From an uncultured Lachnospiraceae bacterium (GTDB lineage Bacteria > Bacillota > Clostridia > Lachnospirales > Lachnospiraceae): a stretch of DNA of 64,000 nucleotides. Below are positions 51,977 to 60,410 of the stretch, in pieces. The notes under the pieces are model-generated. The model had not been told where the DNA came from. It searched no databases and saw only the letters and a list, made by a program, of their open reading frames with translations. Position 1 is the first letter of the stretch. Each line of letters starts with the position of its first letter. Location: NCBI GenBank assembly GCA_934343915.1, contig CAKRIL010000008.1, positions 1-64,000 on the forward strand. The letters run 5' to 3'. The position numbers were made by a program, and so were the translations under genes.

Positions 51977-53848
51977 ATGAATAAGAAACAGAAGACGATA
52001 CTATATCGTATTATTATTTCTGCTGTTCTCGTTGTGGTTGTTTCCATACTTGATGCCGTGCTGGATTTTGATGTGTGGGTTGCCGCTGTGCTGTATCTCA
52101 TCCCTTATTTTGTAATCGGATATGATATACTTAAAAAGGCGGGAAAGGGAATTTTAAACAGACAGATTTTTGATGAGAATTTCCTTATGGCTGTTGCCAC
52201 GGTAGGTGCTATTGCAATCGGAGAATTCCGGGAGGGCGTTGCGGTTATGCTTTTTTATCAGATAGGAGAGCTGTTCCAAAGCGTTGCAGTCGGAAAGAGC
52301 AGAAGGAACATTGCCGCGCTCATGGATATCAGACCTGACTATGCCAACATCGTTGTTGACGGGCAGCTTCAGAAGGTTGACCCGGATGAGGTTGAAATCG
52401 GTACAACAATAGTTGTCAATCCGGGCGAGAAGGTTCCTATCGATGGTGTGATAATTGAGGGAAATACATCTCTTAACACCAGTGCTCTCACAGGTGAGAG
52501 CGTTCCAAGGGATGCTGCGTGCGGCGATGAGGTTATAAGCGGATGCATCAATCTTACAGGAACAATTCACATCCGCACTACGAAGGAATTCGGTGATTCG
52601 ACGGTATCTAAGATACTTGACCTCGTTGAGAATTCAAGCCTTAAGAAGTCACGTTCAGAGAACTTTATCACAAAGTTTGCAAAATATTATACACCGGCAG
52701 TATGTTACAGTGCGCTTGCACTTGCAATTATACCGCCTGTAATTAATCTTATAATTGGTAATCCGGCAGCATGGCTGACATGGATTATAAGAGCACTTTC
52801 GTTCCTCGTTGTGAGCTGCCCTTGCGCACTTGTAATATCTATTCCTTTAAGCTTCTTTGGCGGAATCGGATGTGCTTCAACGAACGGAATACTTGTCAAG
52901 GGTTCTAATTACCTTGAAGCACTTGCGGATACGAAGTACATTGTATTTGATAAGACCGGAACACTCACCAAGGGTGTATTTGAGGTAACGGGAAATTATC
53001 CTGAGAATGGGTTTACATCGGATGAGCTTCTCTACTATGCAGCATACGCCGAGAGCGGCTCAAGCCATCCTATAAGCATAAGTCTTAAGAAAGCTTATAA
53101 TAAAAAGCTTGAGCTTGAACGTGTAACAGGAATAGAAGAGGTTGCCGGACATGGCGTTACAGCGATTGTCGATGGAAGAAAGGTCGCAGCCGGCAATGTC
53201 AAGCTTATGAAGAAGGTCGGAGCTTCGGTTACAGCGGAGCATGATGATGGAACGGCTGTATATGTAGCAATTGACGGAGTGTATGCAGGCTGCATCACGA
53301 TATCTGATGTTGTCAAGCCTACATCTAAGGAGGCTATATCAGGTCTTAAGGCATCCGGAATTAAGACGGTAATGCTCACGGGAGATACGGCTAAGACGGC
53401 ACAGCGTGTTGGTACGGAGCTTGGTCTTGACGAGATTCACAGCGAACTTCTCCCGGCAGACAAGGTAGCACAGGTTGAAAGGCTTCTCGGTGAGAAAGGT
53501 GCTAAGGAGAATCTTGCATTCGTAGGTGATGGTATCAATGATGCACCGGTTCTTTCAAGAGCTGATATTGGTGTTGCGATGGGTGCACTTGGTTCGGATG
53601 CGGCTATTGAGGCTGCGGATGTTGTTCTTATGGATGACGACCCGGCTAAGCTTGCTTTTGCAATGAGAATATCAAGAAAGACACTTAAGATAGTAAGACA
53701 GAATATTGTATTCGCACTTGCAGTCAAGTTTGCCTGCCTTGTGCTTGTCGCAATCGGCGTTGCCAACATGTGGGTAGCGATATTCGCAGATGTGGGAGTT
53801 ATGGTTCTTGCAGTACTTAATGCTACGAGGGCACTCAAAATAAAGTAA
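51977..53848 (+). CDS. zntA: P-type ATPase, zinc/cadmium/lead-exporting (P1B-2)
   Basis: 623 residues. Membrane helices MA/MB at about 8-50, then actuator TGES in SALTGESVPRD, the metal-binding SCPCAL (C281-P-C283), phosphorylated D325 in DKTGTLT, nucleotide domain with SSHPIS and GHGV, hinge GDGINDAP, and the last helix with DVGVMVLAVLNATRAL, whose aspartate is typical of zinc/cadmium pumps. No N-terminal HMA domain. It exports Zn(II), Cd(II) or Pb(II) across the membrane. Third gene of the ArsR operon. Confidence 0.95.
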   Translation: MNKKQKTILYRIIISAVLVVVVSILDAVLDFDVWVAAVLYLIPYFVIGYDILKKAGKGILNRQIFDENFLMAVATVGAIAIGEFREGVAVMLFYQIGELFQSVAVGKSRRNIAALMDIRPDYANIVVDGQLQKVDPDEVEIGTTIVVNPGEKVPIDGVIIEGNTSLNTSALTGESVPRDAACGDEVISGCINLTGTIHIRTTKEFGDSTVSKILDLVENSSLKKSRSENFITKFAKYYTPAVCYSALALAIIPPVINLIIGNPAAWLTWIIRALSFLVVSCPCALVISIPLSFFGGIGCASTNGILVKGSNYLEALADTKYIVFDKTGTLTKGVFEVTGNYPENGFTSDELLYYAAYAESGSSHPISISLKKAYNKKLELERVTGIEEVAGHGVTAIVDGRKVAAGNVKLMKKVGASVTAEHDDGTAVYVAIDGVYAGCITISDVVKPTSKEAISGLKASGIKTVMLTGDTAKTAQRVGTELGLDEIHSELLPADKVAQVERLLGEKGAKENLAFVGDGINDAPVLSRADIGVAMGALGSDAAIEAADVVLMDDDPAKLAFAMRISRKTLKIVRQNIVFALAVKFACLVLVAIGVANMWVAIFADVGVMVLAVLNATRALKIK

Positions 53849-53883
53849 TAAAAACGGAATAAAAACGGGAAAAAAGAGAATAC

Positions 53884-53912
53884 TTGATTTATGCGGCAGC
53901 ATATGATATACT
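53884..53912 (+). promoter_or_regulatory. Promoter of the antitoxin RNA
   Basis: TTGATT (53884-53889), 17-base spacer, TATACT (53907-53912), only 36 bases beyond the zntA stop. No ORF follows on this strand before the hairpin at 53957, as expected for a small RNA gene. Confidence 0.7.
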
Positions 53913-53918
53913 GGCTGT

Positions 53919-53999
53919 AGCTGAAAAGGATATGAGTATTTATGAGTACTCAATTCGAAACCCCACGAGGTGTCGACTCGTGGGGTTTCTTCTCATTTT
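53919..53999 (+). ncRNA. Candidate par-type antitoxin RNA (RNA II-like)
   Basis: About 80 nt from the promoter at 53884 to the hairpin and T-rich tail at 53957-53999. It contains AAAAGGATATGAGTATTT (53924-53941), identical to 54096-54113, and directly after it ATGAGTACTC (53942-53951), which matches 54119-54128 with two T/C changes. Because the toxin gene is on the other strand, these segments are antisense to the toxin mRNA: the first over codons 3-8, the second over the start codon and ribosome binding site edge (the two changes become G-U pairs). The 3' hairpin is transcribed from both directions and adds further complementarity. Confidence 0.7.
53957..53999. terminator. Shared hairpin terminator of the convergent toxin and antitoxin RNAs
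   Basis: GAAACCCCACGAG and CTCGTGGGGTTTC form a perfect 13-base stem (53957-53989) around a seven-base loop. The plus-strand tail is TTCTCATTTT. The minus-strand side lacks a clear T-run, so termination in that direction relies on the stem alone. Confidence 0.8.
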
Positions 54000-54021
54000 A
54001 GACGGTTGAGCATCCGTTAGG

Positions 54022-54120
54022 CTAATTGCCGCTATTGTTTCTGTCTAGCCATTTGCAGATGTAGTAGCTGACTATACCTGCCACAACAGAAACCAAAAAG
54101 GATATGAGTATTTCCAACAT
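54022..54120 (-). CDS. Candidate Fst-like type I toxin peptide (32 residues)
   Basis: On the minus strand the ATG at 54120-54118 starts a 32-residue peptide: MLEILISFLV, a single membrane helix (SVVAGIVSYYIC), then KWLDRNN and a short polar tail. This is the size and plan of the Fst/Ldr toxin superfamily, where one hydrophobic helix is followed by W, D and a charged end. GGAAGGGGG lies just ahead but is enclosed in a hairpin. Its own promoter is at 54193-54165. A transcript to the shared hairpin would be about 200 nt. Such peptides insert in the cytoplasmic membrane and damage it if the antisense RNA is lost. Not in the long-ORF set because of its size. Confidence 0.72.
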   Translation of the reverse strand: MLEILISFLVSVVAGIVSYYICKWLDRNNSGN

Positions 54121-54122
54121 GA

Positions 54123-54152
54123 GCACCCCCTTCCTGTTGCCGGAATGGGTGC
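54123..54152 (-). promoter_or_regulatory. Leader hairpin hiding the toxin ribosome binding site
   Basis: On the minus strand GCACCC-ATTCC (5' arm) pairs with GGAA-GGGGGTGC (3' arm) around GGCAACA. The 3' arm contains the Shine-Dalgarno sequence of the peptide gene, three bases from the ATG. Fst mRNA has an equivalent inhibitory stem. Confidence 0.65.
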
Positions 54153-54164
54153 GACAACACAGTA

Positions 54165-54193
54165 ATTATAGCATGTCATTGGTTGCATGACAA
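54165..54193 (-). promoter_or_regulatory. Toxin promoter
   Basis: Minus strand: TTGTCA (54193-54188), 17-base spacer, perfect TATAAT (54170-54165). The start of transcription would be near 54158, six or so bases before the leader hairpin. Confidence 0.75.
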
Positions 54194-54367
54194 TGTGATT
54201 TTGTCTTAATTAATTATAAAGTGGGACTTTCTTAATGCGATTTTAATCTTTCTCCTCTTTTTCTTTAATTTTCCAAGTATATATTAAAACCATCAACAAG
54301 AGATACCGTATCGGAAGCGAAGCGGTTAATAAAAGTTAATTAAAGCACAATTCCGATAAGATAACAC

Positions 54368-54397
54368 TTGTAAAGAATCAAGCTATAAGGCTATAAT
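54368..54397 (+). promoter_or_regulatory. Promoter of the DUF4342 gene
   Basis: TTGTAA (54368-54373), 18-base spacer, TATAAT (54392-54397). The remainder of 54194-54367 is AT-rich, with nothing else that I can support. Confidence 0.55.
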
Positions 54398-54424
54398 AAA
54401 AAATGAAAACGGAGGAAGATAATT

Positions 54425-54973
54425 ATGGAACTTAGCAGTGAAGAGAAGTTTGACAGAGCGATGAAGCTCTCACAGAGAACAGGGGTAAGTCTTGAGGATG
54501 CCAAGGCAGCACTTAATGCATGCGATTTTGATATGCTCGATGCGGTTGTGTATTTGGAGAAGCTCGGAAAGACGACGGCACCACAGTATACAGATTATAC
54601 AACTACCGGAAGCACAAGCAATGTGAGAACGGACTACACAGACAGCGAGGAGCATAAGAGCAAGAGAGTTACATTCGGTGATGTGCTGGGCAGATTCTTT
54701 AAGTGGGTTGGAAAGGTTATAAAGATTGGCAACGAGAATTTCCTTGATGTGAAGAGAAATGGTGAGGAGATAATGAAGATGCCTATTACGGTATGTGTTT
54801 TGCTTCTTATCCTCGCGTTCTGGGTATGTATACCGCTTCTGATTGTGGGATTGTTCTTCTCATTCAGATACAGCTTTTCAGGTCCATTATTTAAGACGGA
54901 TGACGTGTTTAACAATGCTATGAACAAGGCTTCTGATGTGACTGAGAACATCAAGAAGGAGTTCAAGGACTAA
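54425..54973 (+). CDS. UBA-like/DUF4342 membrane protein
   Basis: 182 residues, GGAGGAAG upstream. Residues 8-45 (RAMKLSQRTGVSLEDAKAALNACDFDMLDAVVYLEKLG) form a UBA/TS-N-like three-helix domain as in elongation factor Ts. A Thr/Ser-rich linker follows, then DUF4342 (about 80-150) with a membrane hairpin (VCVLLLILAFWVCIPLLIVGLFF). The UBA-like part may bind a partner protein, while the hydrophobic part sits at the membrane. Function unknown. It precedes a two-component system by 55 bases and may be part of its operon. Confidence 0.8.
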   Translation: MELSSEEKFDRAMKLSQRTGVSLEDAKAALNACDFDMLDAVVYLEKLGKTTAPQYTDYTTTGSTSNVRTDYTDSEEHKSKRVTFGDVLGRFFKWVGKVIKIGNENFLDVKRNGEEIMKMPITVCVLLLILAFWVCIPLLIVGLFFSFRYSFSGPLFKTDDVFNNAMNKASDVTENIKKEFKD

Positions 54974-55028
54974 TATTAATAAAAATATCCGGGCCGGGAT
55001 TATTCACAGCCCGGAGAGGTAGGTAGAT

Positions 55029-55718
55029 ATGGCTGCAATATTGATTGTTGAAGATGAAGAGAAGATTGCAAGATTCGTCGAGCTGGAGCTTAAGCATGAA
55101 GGCTATGAGGTCGGGAAGGCTGCTGACGGAAGAACGGGACTTTCGATGGCTGAGAGCGGTAAGTATGACCTTATGCTTCTCGATGTGATGCTGCCTGAGC
55201 TTAACGGGATGGAGCTGTTAAGAAGGCTGAGAAGGACGAGCAGCATGCCGATTATAATGGTGACAGCGAGGGATGCGGTCATGGATAAGGTGTCAGGTCT
55301 TGACATGGGAGCCGATGATTATATTACCAAGCCGTTCGCTATTGAGGAGCTTTTGGCAAGAATAAGGGTTGCACTCAAAAAATCAACGGAAATATCGGCG
55401 GCACATATCAGCTCCGACGTACTTTCATGCGGGAGCGTCAGTCTTGACAAGGCAAGACATGAGGTTAAGGTTGACGGACAGCTTGTTGAACTGACACACA
55501 GAGAATTCTCACTGCTTGAGTATATGCTTGAGAATAAGAATATTGTGCTCAGCAGGGATACATTGCTTGAGAAGGTATGCGGATATGACTATGCAGGGGA
55601 GACTAATGTTATAGATGTGTATGTGCGGTACATCCGCACGAAGATAGACGATGCCTTTGGTATTAAGCTTATTTCGACTGTAAGAGGAGTTGGATATGTC
55701 ATCAAAGAAGAGCAGTGA
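55029..55718 (+). CDS. Response regulator, OmpR/PhoB family
   Basis: 229 residues. Receiver domain with acidic pair E8/D9, phosphoacceptor D52 (LLDVMLPE), T79 and K101 (TKPF), then the winged-helix DNA-binding domain (about 130-225) with ELTHREFSLLEYML and NVIDVYVRYIRTKID. It is translated together with the kinase, whose start lies 23 bases inside this gene. Target genes are unknown; the DUF4342 gene upstream is a candidate. Confidence 0.95.
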   Translation: MAAILIVEDEEKIARFVELELKHEGYEVGKAADGRTGLSMAESGKYDLMLLDVMLPELNGMELLRRLRRTSSMPIIMVTARDAVMDKVSGLDMGADDYITKPFAIEELLARIRVALKKSTEISAAHISSDVLSCGSVSLDKARHEVKVDGQLVELTHREFSLLEYMLENKNIVLSRDTLLEKVCGYDYAGETNVIDVYVRYIRTKIDDAFGIKLISTVRGVGYVIKEEQ

Positions 55719-56961
55719 GGAATCAATCGTAAGACGTATCAACAGAACATTTGTAGGTAAGTATGTATGGCACATCCTGAAAATGGATGTGCTTATCTGC
55801 ATTATAGCTGCTGCGGTGAGCCTTTTTGTTGCGGAAAAATCAGCAATGGGTGAGTTCAATATAAGGACACAGCGCAGTATAGCGTGGAATATCGGAAGCA
55901 ATTTCCTTTCCTATAATATGACAGGCACGCAAGGACAGGAATATACAGTGAATGTCACGGTAAATGAGGCAAGAGTGGTGCTTATAATCGGCATTGCAAT
56001 TCTTGTCGTACAGTTCTTTTCGGTGCTTGTAATGTCAGCTAATATGAAAAACAGCATCAATGACAGGTTAAGACCGATAAGAGAGATGGCAAGAAAGGCA
56101 GAACAGCTTACGAATATAGACTATAATGAGCAGTATTTTAAAAGACTTGAGAATGCGATAGACAATGTCAATGCTGCGTCGCTTGACACCAAGATAAGCA
56201 CGAACAATAAGGAGCTTCAGGGAATTGAGACTGCACTTAATCATCTGCTTGAACGTATGAGAGATACATACAGGCAGCAGTCACGCTTTGTCTCGGATGC
56301 ATCACATGAGCTGAGAACGCCTATTGCCGTGATAAGAGGTTATGCGGATATGCTTGACCGCTGGGGAAAAGAGGATGAGAGCATTCTTGACGAATCCATA
56401 GATGCCATAAAGAATGAGTCCGAGCATATGCAGAAGCTTGTTGAGCAGCTTCTTTTCCTTGCAAGGGGCGACAGCGGAAGAAATACTCTTCAGATTGAGG
56501 AAATCAAGCTTGATGAACTCATGAATGAGGTGTATGAAGAATCGAAGATGATTGACACTGAGCATGTCTATGAATACGTGGGGGAGAGTGTGCAGCTGTG
56601 CGGTGATGTCTCCATGATAAAGCAGTGTGCAAGAATACTGATTGACAATGCTGCGAAGTACACACAGAAGGGTGACACGATAACAATAAGAACAGGAAAG
56701 AAGGAGGACGGCGTGTATTTCAGCGTTCAGGACAACGGAATGGGAATGAATGAAGCTGATGTGAGCCATATTTTTGAGCGCTTCTACCGCTCGGACGAGG
56801 CGAGAGGACATAAGAGCGGCGGAACGGGGCTCGGACTTTCGATTGCGAAGTGGATTGTCGACAGGCATAACGGATATTTTAATGTCTTGACCAGACCCGA
56901 TATAGGAACTAGAATAACAGTAGTCTTTAAATCAGAAACGGAGAATGGCAATGAATTATAA
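55696..56961 (+). CDS. Sensor histidine kinase
   Basis: 421 residues from ATG 55696, six bases after AGAGGAG. Two membrane segments (about 30-47 and 95-117) flank a short extracellular loop of about 45 residues. A HAMP-like stretch (PIREMARKAEQL), the dimerisation helix with H204 in SDASHELRTP and the ATPase domain with N box (ILIDNAAKYT), G1 (VQDNGMGM) and G2 (GTGLGLSI) follow. It phosphorylates the regulator encoded upstream. The small sensor loop suggests an envelope or intramembrane signal, as in bacitracin-sensing kinases. Confidence 0.94.
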   Translation: MSSKKSSEESIVRRINRTFVGKYVWHILKMDVLICIIAAAVSLFVAEKSAMGEFNIRTQRSIAWNIGSNFLSYNMTGTQGQEYTVNVTVNEARVVLIIGIAILVVQFFSVLVMSANMKNSINDRLRPIREMARKAEQLTNIDYNEQYFKRLENAIDNVNAASLDTKISTNNKELQGIETALNHLLERMRDTYRQQSRFVSDASHELRTPIAVIRGYADMLDRWGKEDESILDESIDAIKNESEHMQKLVEQLLFLARGDSGRNTLQIEEIKLDELMNEVYEESKMIDTEHVYEYVGESVQLCGDVSMIKQCARILIDNAAKYTQKGDTITIRTGKKEDGVYFSVQDNGMGMNEADVSHIFERFYRSDEARGHKSGGTGLGLSIAKWIVDRHNGYFNVLTRPDIGTRITVVFKSETENGNEL

Positions 56962-58168
56962 CGAGGCAGTTGAAAAGCTGAGAGCATTTGGTCAGGAGCA
57001 TGTACTTAAGTTCTATGATGAGCTGGATGACGATAAGAAAAGAGAGCTTCTTTCACAGATAGAGAGAACGGATTTTACGGTTATAGGACAGGCAGAAGCG
57101 GGCGGCAGACGCGGAAAAATAGCACCAATCAAGGCAATGACGATTCCTGAGATTGAGATGGGAAGAGGACGTTTTGAGCGAATCGGAATAGAGGCTGTGA
57201 GAGAGGGGAAGGTTGGAGCAGTTCTGTTGGCAGGAGGCATGGGGACAAGGCTCGGCTCCGATGCACCGAAGGGCATGTACGATATCGGAATAAACAAGCA
57301 TGTATATATTTTTCAGAGAGTTATTGAAAATCTTATGAAGGTCGTAGAAAAGACAGGGAACTATATACAGCTCTTTGTCATGACCAGCGAGAAGAATCAT
57401 GATGCCACGGTCAATTTTTTCAGGGAGCATCACTACTTCGGCTACGACAGTGAGTATATCGCGTTCTTTATGCAGGATATGGCACCTGCTGCGGACTATG
57501 ACGGGAAGGTGTATATGGAGGCGAAGAGCTGTATAGCCACATCACCTAACGGCAACGGCGGCTGGTTCCTATCGATGAAGAAAAGCGGGCTCATGGAGCT
57601 GATTAAAAAGAGAGGTATTGAGTGGCTCAATGTGTTCGCAGTCGACAATGTGCTTCAAAGCATAGCTGACCCCGTGTTCATCGGAGCAGTGCTTGAAGGT
57701 GGATATTCAGTAGGCTCTAAGGTAATAAGGAAGGTAAGCCCCGAGGAGAAGGTCGGAGTAATGTGTACGGAGGACGGAAGACCTTCGATTGTTGAATATA
57801 TTGAGCTTACGCAGGACATGCTCACGCAAAAGGACGATAACGGAGAATATGCGTATAATTTTGGCGTAATTCTCAATTATCTTTTTAAGGTGGATTGTCT
57901 CTTAGGACTTCTTGAAAGAAAGCTTCCATATCACAAGTCAGCGAAGAAGATTCCTTACATCAATGAGTCGGGCGAACCTGTGAAGCCTGAGGAACCGAAC
58001 GGATATAAGTATGAGCAGTTCATACTCGACATGATACAGATGCTTGACAGCTGTCTGCCGTTCGAGGTGGAACGCGAGAGGGAGTTCGCACCGATTAAGA
58101 ACAAGACGGGGGTGGATTCCGTTGAGTCTGCGAGGGAGCTTCTGATGAAGAACGGTGTAACGTTGTAG
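56951..58168 (+). CDS. UDP-sugar pyrophosphorylase (UDPGP/AGX1-like)
   Basis: 405 residues from ATG 56951 (GGAG 56940-56943), overlapping the kinase stop by 11 bases. The nucleotide-binding loop is VLLAGGMGTRLGSDAPKGMYDIG (about 91-113), and IATSPNGNGGWF, NVFAVDNVLQ and GSKVIRKV follow, the order found in eukaryotic-type UDP-N-acetylglucosamine pyrophosphorylases (AGX1/UAP1). It differs from bacterial GlmU and GalU. It uses UTP and a sugar 1-phosphate (GlcNAc, GalNAc or hexose) to make a UDP-sugar for cell-wall or surface glycans. The exact sugar is not certain. Confidence 0.88.
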   Translation: MNYNEAVEKLRAFGQEHVLKFYDELDDDKKRELLSQIERTDFTVIGQAEAGGRRGKIAPIKAMTIPEIEMGRGRFERIGIEAVREGKVGAVLLAGGMGTRLGSDAPKGMYDIGINKHVYIFQRVIENLMKVVEKTGNYIQLFVMTSEKNHDATVNFFREHHYFGYDSEYIAFFMQDMAPAADYDGKVYMEAKSCIATSPNGNGGWFLSMKKSGLMELIKKRGIEWLNVFAVDNVLQSIADPVFIGAVLEGGYSVGSKVIRKVSPEEKVGVMCTEDGRPSIVEYIELTQDMLTQKDDNGEYAYNFGVILNYLFKVDCLLGLLERKLPYHKSAKKIPYINESGEPVKPEEPNGYKYEQFILDMIQMLDSCLPFEVEREREFAPIKNKTGVDSVESARELLMKNGVTL

Positions 58169-58260
58169 AATATTTTGGGATAAAAGAAGATTACGGGGAT
58201 GCGCACTGCGGCGTACAATGCAGGTGTCGTAAGTGGCCGCCGCAGGCGTGTTGATATTAG

Positions 58261-60219
58261 TTATATGCAGGTGTAGCTTGTAAATTCCGCGTATACAGGT
58301 AAAGAGCATTCAGCAGAAGCAGGAAGGTAAGCGTACATGCCGTGCATTGCACCGGTGAAGCGCTTGCCTTTTTTCAGCCCCTCGTCACACAGATAATATA
58401 CGTTTTCGAGTGTGCATACATGGCTGAATGCATCAGGTGATACATTGGCTTCAGATGTAACAGCCGAGTCAATGAGAGCATATGAAAAGCTTCTCTTAAG
58501 ATAATCGGTATCTGTTCTGAATGTTATGCTTTGTACGGACTCGGATAATAAGTTGAGCTCAACACATGCAGCGTCAGTGGTTGTGGTATCGATATGTTCA
58601 CTTACCTTAAGCAGCAGTCTGCCGCTGTTGTTCACTACATTGAAGGTAAGATATGTATTTTCGTCATAGTAGCAGGTGATGCCGGATTCTCCGCCATCGA
58701 GCTTAAGAACCCCGCTGTCAAGCCTCAGGGAAGCCGTGACAGTGAAGCGGAAGGCTTCCTGCGGGCGAACAAGGATGTTGCGTGAGTACATTGTTGACAG
58801 CGGCATGCGTCCTGCACGAAGTGACAGACAGCCGTTGGCAATGCGGTATGCATCATCCTCAGGCACACGAACCCAGGACCATGAAGGTGACAGAGCAGCA
58901 CCGAAGGAACCACTGCAGTCATTAGCGGCTTCAAAAGGATGGTCAGGAAGCTCGGGCTTCTTTGCAAGCGTGCTCGGTCCCTCAAGATTATTGACCATTG
59001 GCCAGCCGTCAGCAGTCCATGTGATTTTATCAAGCGCGGTCTCACGGCCGAGAAGACTGTACTTTCCGTCGACCTGTCTGCCGCAGAGATAAGGAATGTA
59101 CCATTCGCCGCGAGGCGTACATACGGGCTTGCCGTGTCCGCAGCGCTGTATTCCTGCCTTCGGGTTGCTCTGACGCATTATCGGGTTAAAAGGACATGGC
59201 TCGTATACGCCGAACAGACTTCTGCTTCTTGCGACGGTTATGCGGTGACCCTCACCGGTTCCGCCCTCAGCCTGAAAAAGATAATACCAGCCGTCTTTTT
59301 TTATAAGATGCGAGCCCTCGGGGGCTCTTTTTTGACTGCCATAGTAGAGAAGTGTTGCAGGGCTGAGCTGTTTTTTTCCATCCTTGCTTATCTCGAATAT
59401 TCTGGCACCGCGATTGAGGAGCATGTAGCGTCTGCCGTCATCATCAGTGAATATGGACGGGTCGATGCCGTCCTCGTCTATGAGAGAAGGTTCACAGTAA
59501 GGTCCCTCAGGCTTATCGGAGGATACGACCATCTGCTTTCGGTAGACGGTTCCCGTGTCATTGAGCCTGTATGTGGCGGTGATATAGAATCTTCCGTCAT
59601 AATATGAAATATCGGGAGCCCAGTAGCCGCGCCCGCCTTCAAGCTCATTTATGCAAGCCCATTCCGGATTGGTTATTGCATGTCCGATTACCTCCCAGTG
59701 TATCAGGTCTTTTGAATGAGATATTGGAATGCACGGAAAATATATGAAGGATGAGTTGACCATGTAAAAATCATCACCCACGCATACGATTGAAGGGTCG
59801 GGATGCATTCCGGTGCGGATTGGATTGCGGTACATGTCGTTGATGTCGCCGTATTTCTCTTTAAAATATGCGATGACATCCAAGGCATTGGCTTCAACGG
59901 CAATATCATATGGGGTGACAAGGTCCTTATCACCTGATAGTCCTGACATACCAAGCCTTTCAACTATATATTTTACAAGTTCAACATTGTTCGTCGGCAC
60001 TGCATAGAACAGGGCGGTACGGTTGCTGGCATCAGTCTCATTGAAGCTCGCTCTCGAATACTCAACTATATATTTAAAAACATCAAGATTTCCCGTTGAG
60101 GCGGCGAGATTAGGAAGGGTAATGCCATTGTAGAGTTCATCTATACAGGAAGGGTTTTCAATTTGAAGCTGCATTACAGCTTCAAGATTTCCTGAAAGTA
60201 TTGCATCAGCCATTGTCAT
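58261..60219 (-). CDS. Ankyrin repeat - GH43 glycoside hydrolase fusion
   Basis: 652 residues. The first 128 or so hold three to four ankyrin repeats (TLPNLAASTGNLDVFKYIVEY, RTALFYAVPTNNVELVKYIVER, TPYDIAVEANALDVIAYF). A five-bladed GH43 propeller follows (about 132-430) with base D141 (MHPDPS), modulating D253 (DEDGIDPS) and acid E301 (RAPEGSH), and a C-terminal beta-sandwich (about 450-640) as in GH43 beta-xylosidases. All catalytic residues are present. It should release xylose or arabinose from oligosaccharides in the cytoplasm, since no signal peptide is present. The ankyrin part has no obvious role in catalysis and may dock it to a partner. Confidence 0.88.
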   Translation of the reverse strand: MTMADAILSGNLEAVMQLQIENPSCIDELYNGITLPNLAASTGNLDVFKYIVEYSRASFNETDASNRTALFYAVPTNNVELVKYIVERLGMSGLSGDKDLVTPYDIAVEANALDVIAYFKEKYGDINDMYRNPIRTGMHPDPSIVCVGDDFYMVNSSFIYFPCIPISHSKDLIHWEVIGHAITNPEWACINELEGGRGYWAPDISYYDGRFYITATYRLNDTGTVYRKQMVVSSDKPEGPYCEPSLIDEDGIDPSIFTDDDGRRYMLLNRGARIFEISKDGKKQLSPATLLYYGSQKRAPEGSHLIKKDGWYYLFQAEGGTGEGHRITVARSRSLFGVYEPCPFNPIMRQSNPKAGIQRCGHGKPVCTPRGEWYIPYLCGRQVDGKYSLLGRETALDKITWTADGWPMVNNLEGPSTLAKKPELPDHPFEAANDCSGSFGAALSPSWSWVRVPEDDAYRIANGCLSLRAGRMPLSTMYSRNILVRPQEAFRFTVTASLRLDSGVLKLDGGESGITCYYDENTYLTFNVVNNSGRLLLKVSEHIDTTTTDAACVELNLLSESVQSITFRTDTDYLKRSFSYALIDSAVTSEANVSPDAFSHVCTLENVYYLCDEGLKKGKRFTGAMHGMYAYLPASAECSLPVYAEFTSYTCI

Positions 60220-60410
60220 AAAAAATACCTGCTTTCCTGATAATAATATATGAGATAATTATAATATGCCGTGAAAAAATAAGAAAGAGAAGATTTTGCC
60301 GTCTTGTATATAATTTTCAGTAGTAAATGTATTCATTATTGGTATGGTAAATTTGTACCATATGTGGTAAAATATAGGAAACTTAACTTATGGATAAGGG
60401 GGTGATATGA

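Noticed and set aside
54096..54113. The 18-base repeat in the Fst-like locus as a phage attachment site
   Set aside because: No integrase or tRNA target is adjacent, one copy lies inside a coding peptide, and the antisense pairing explains both copies better.
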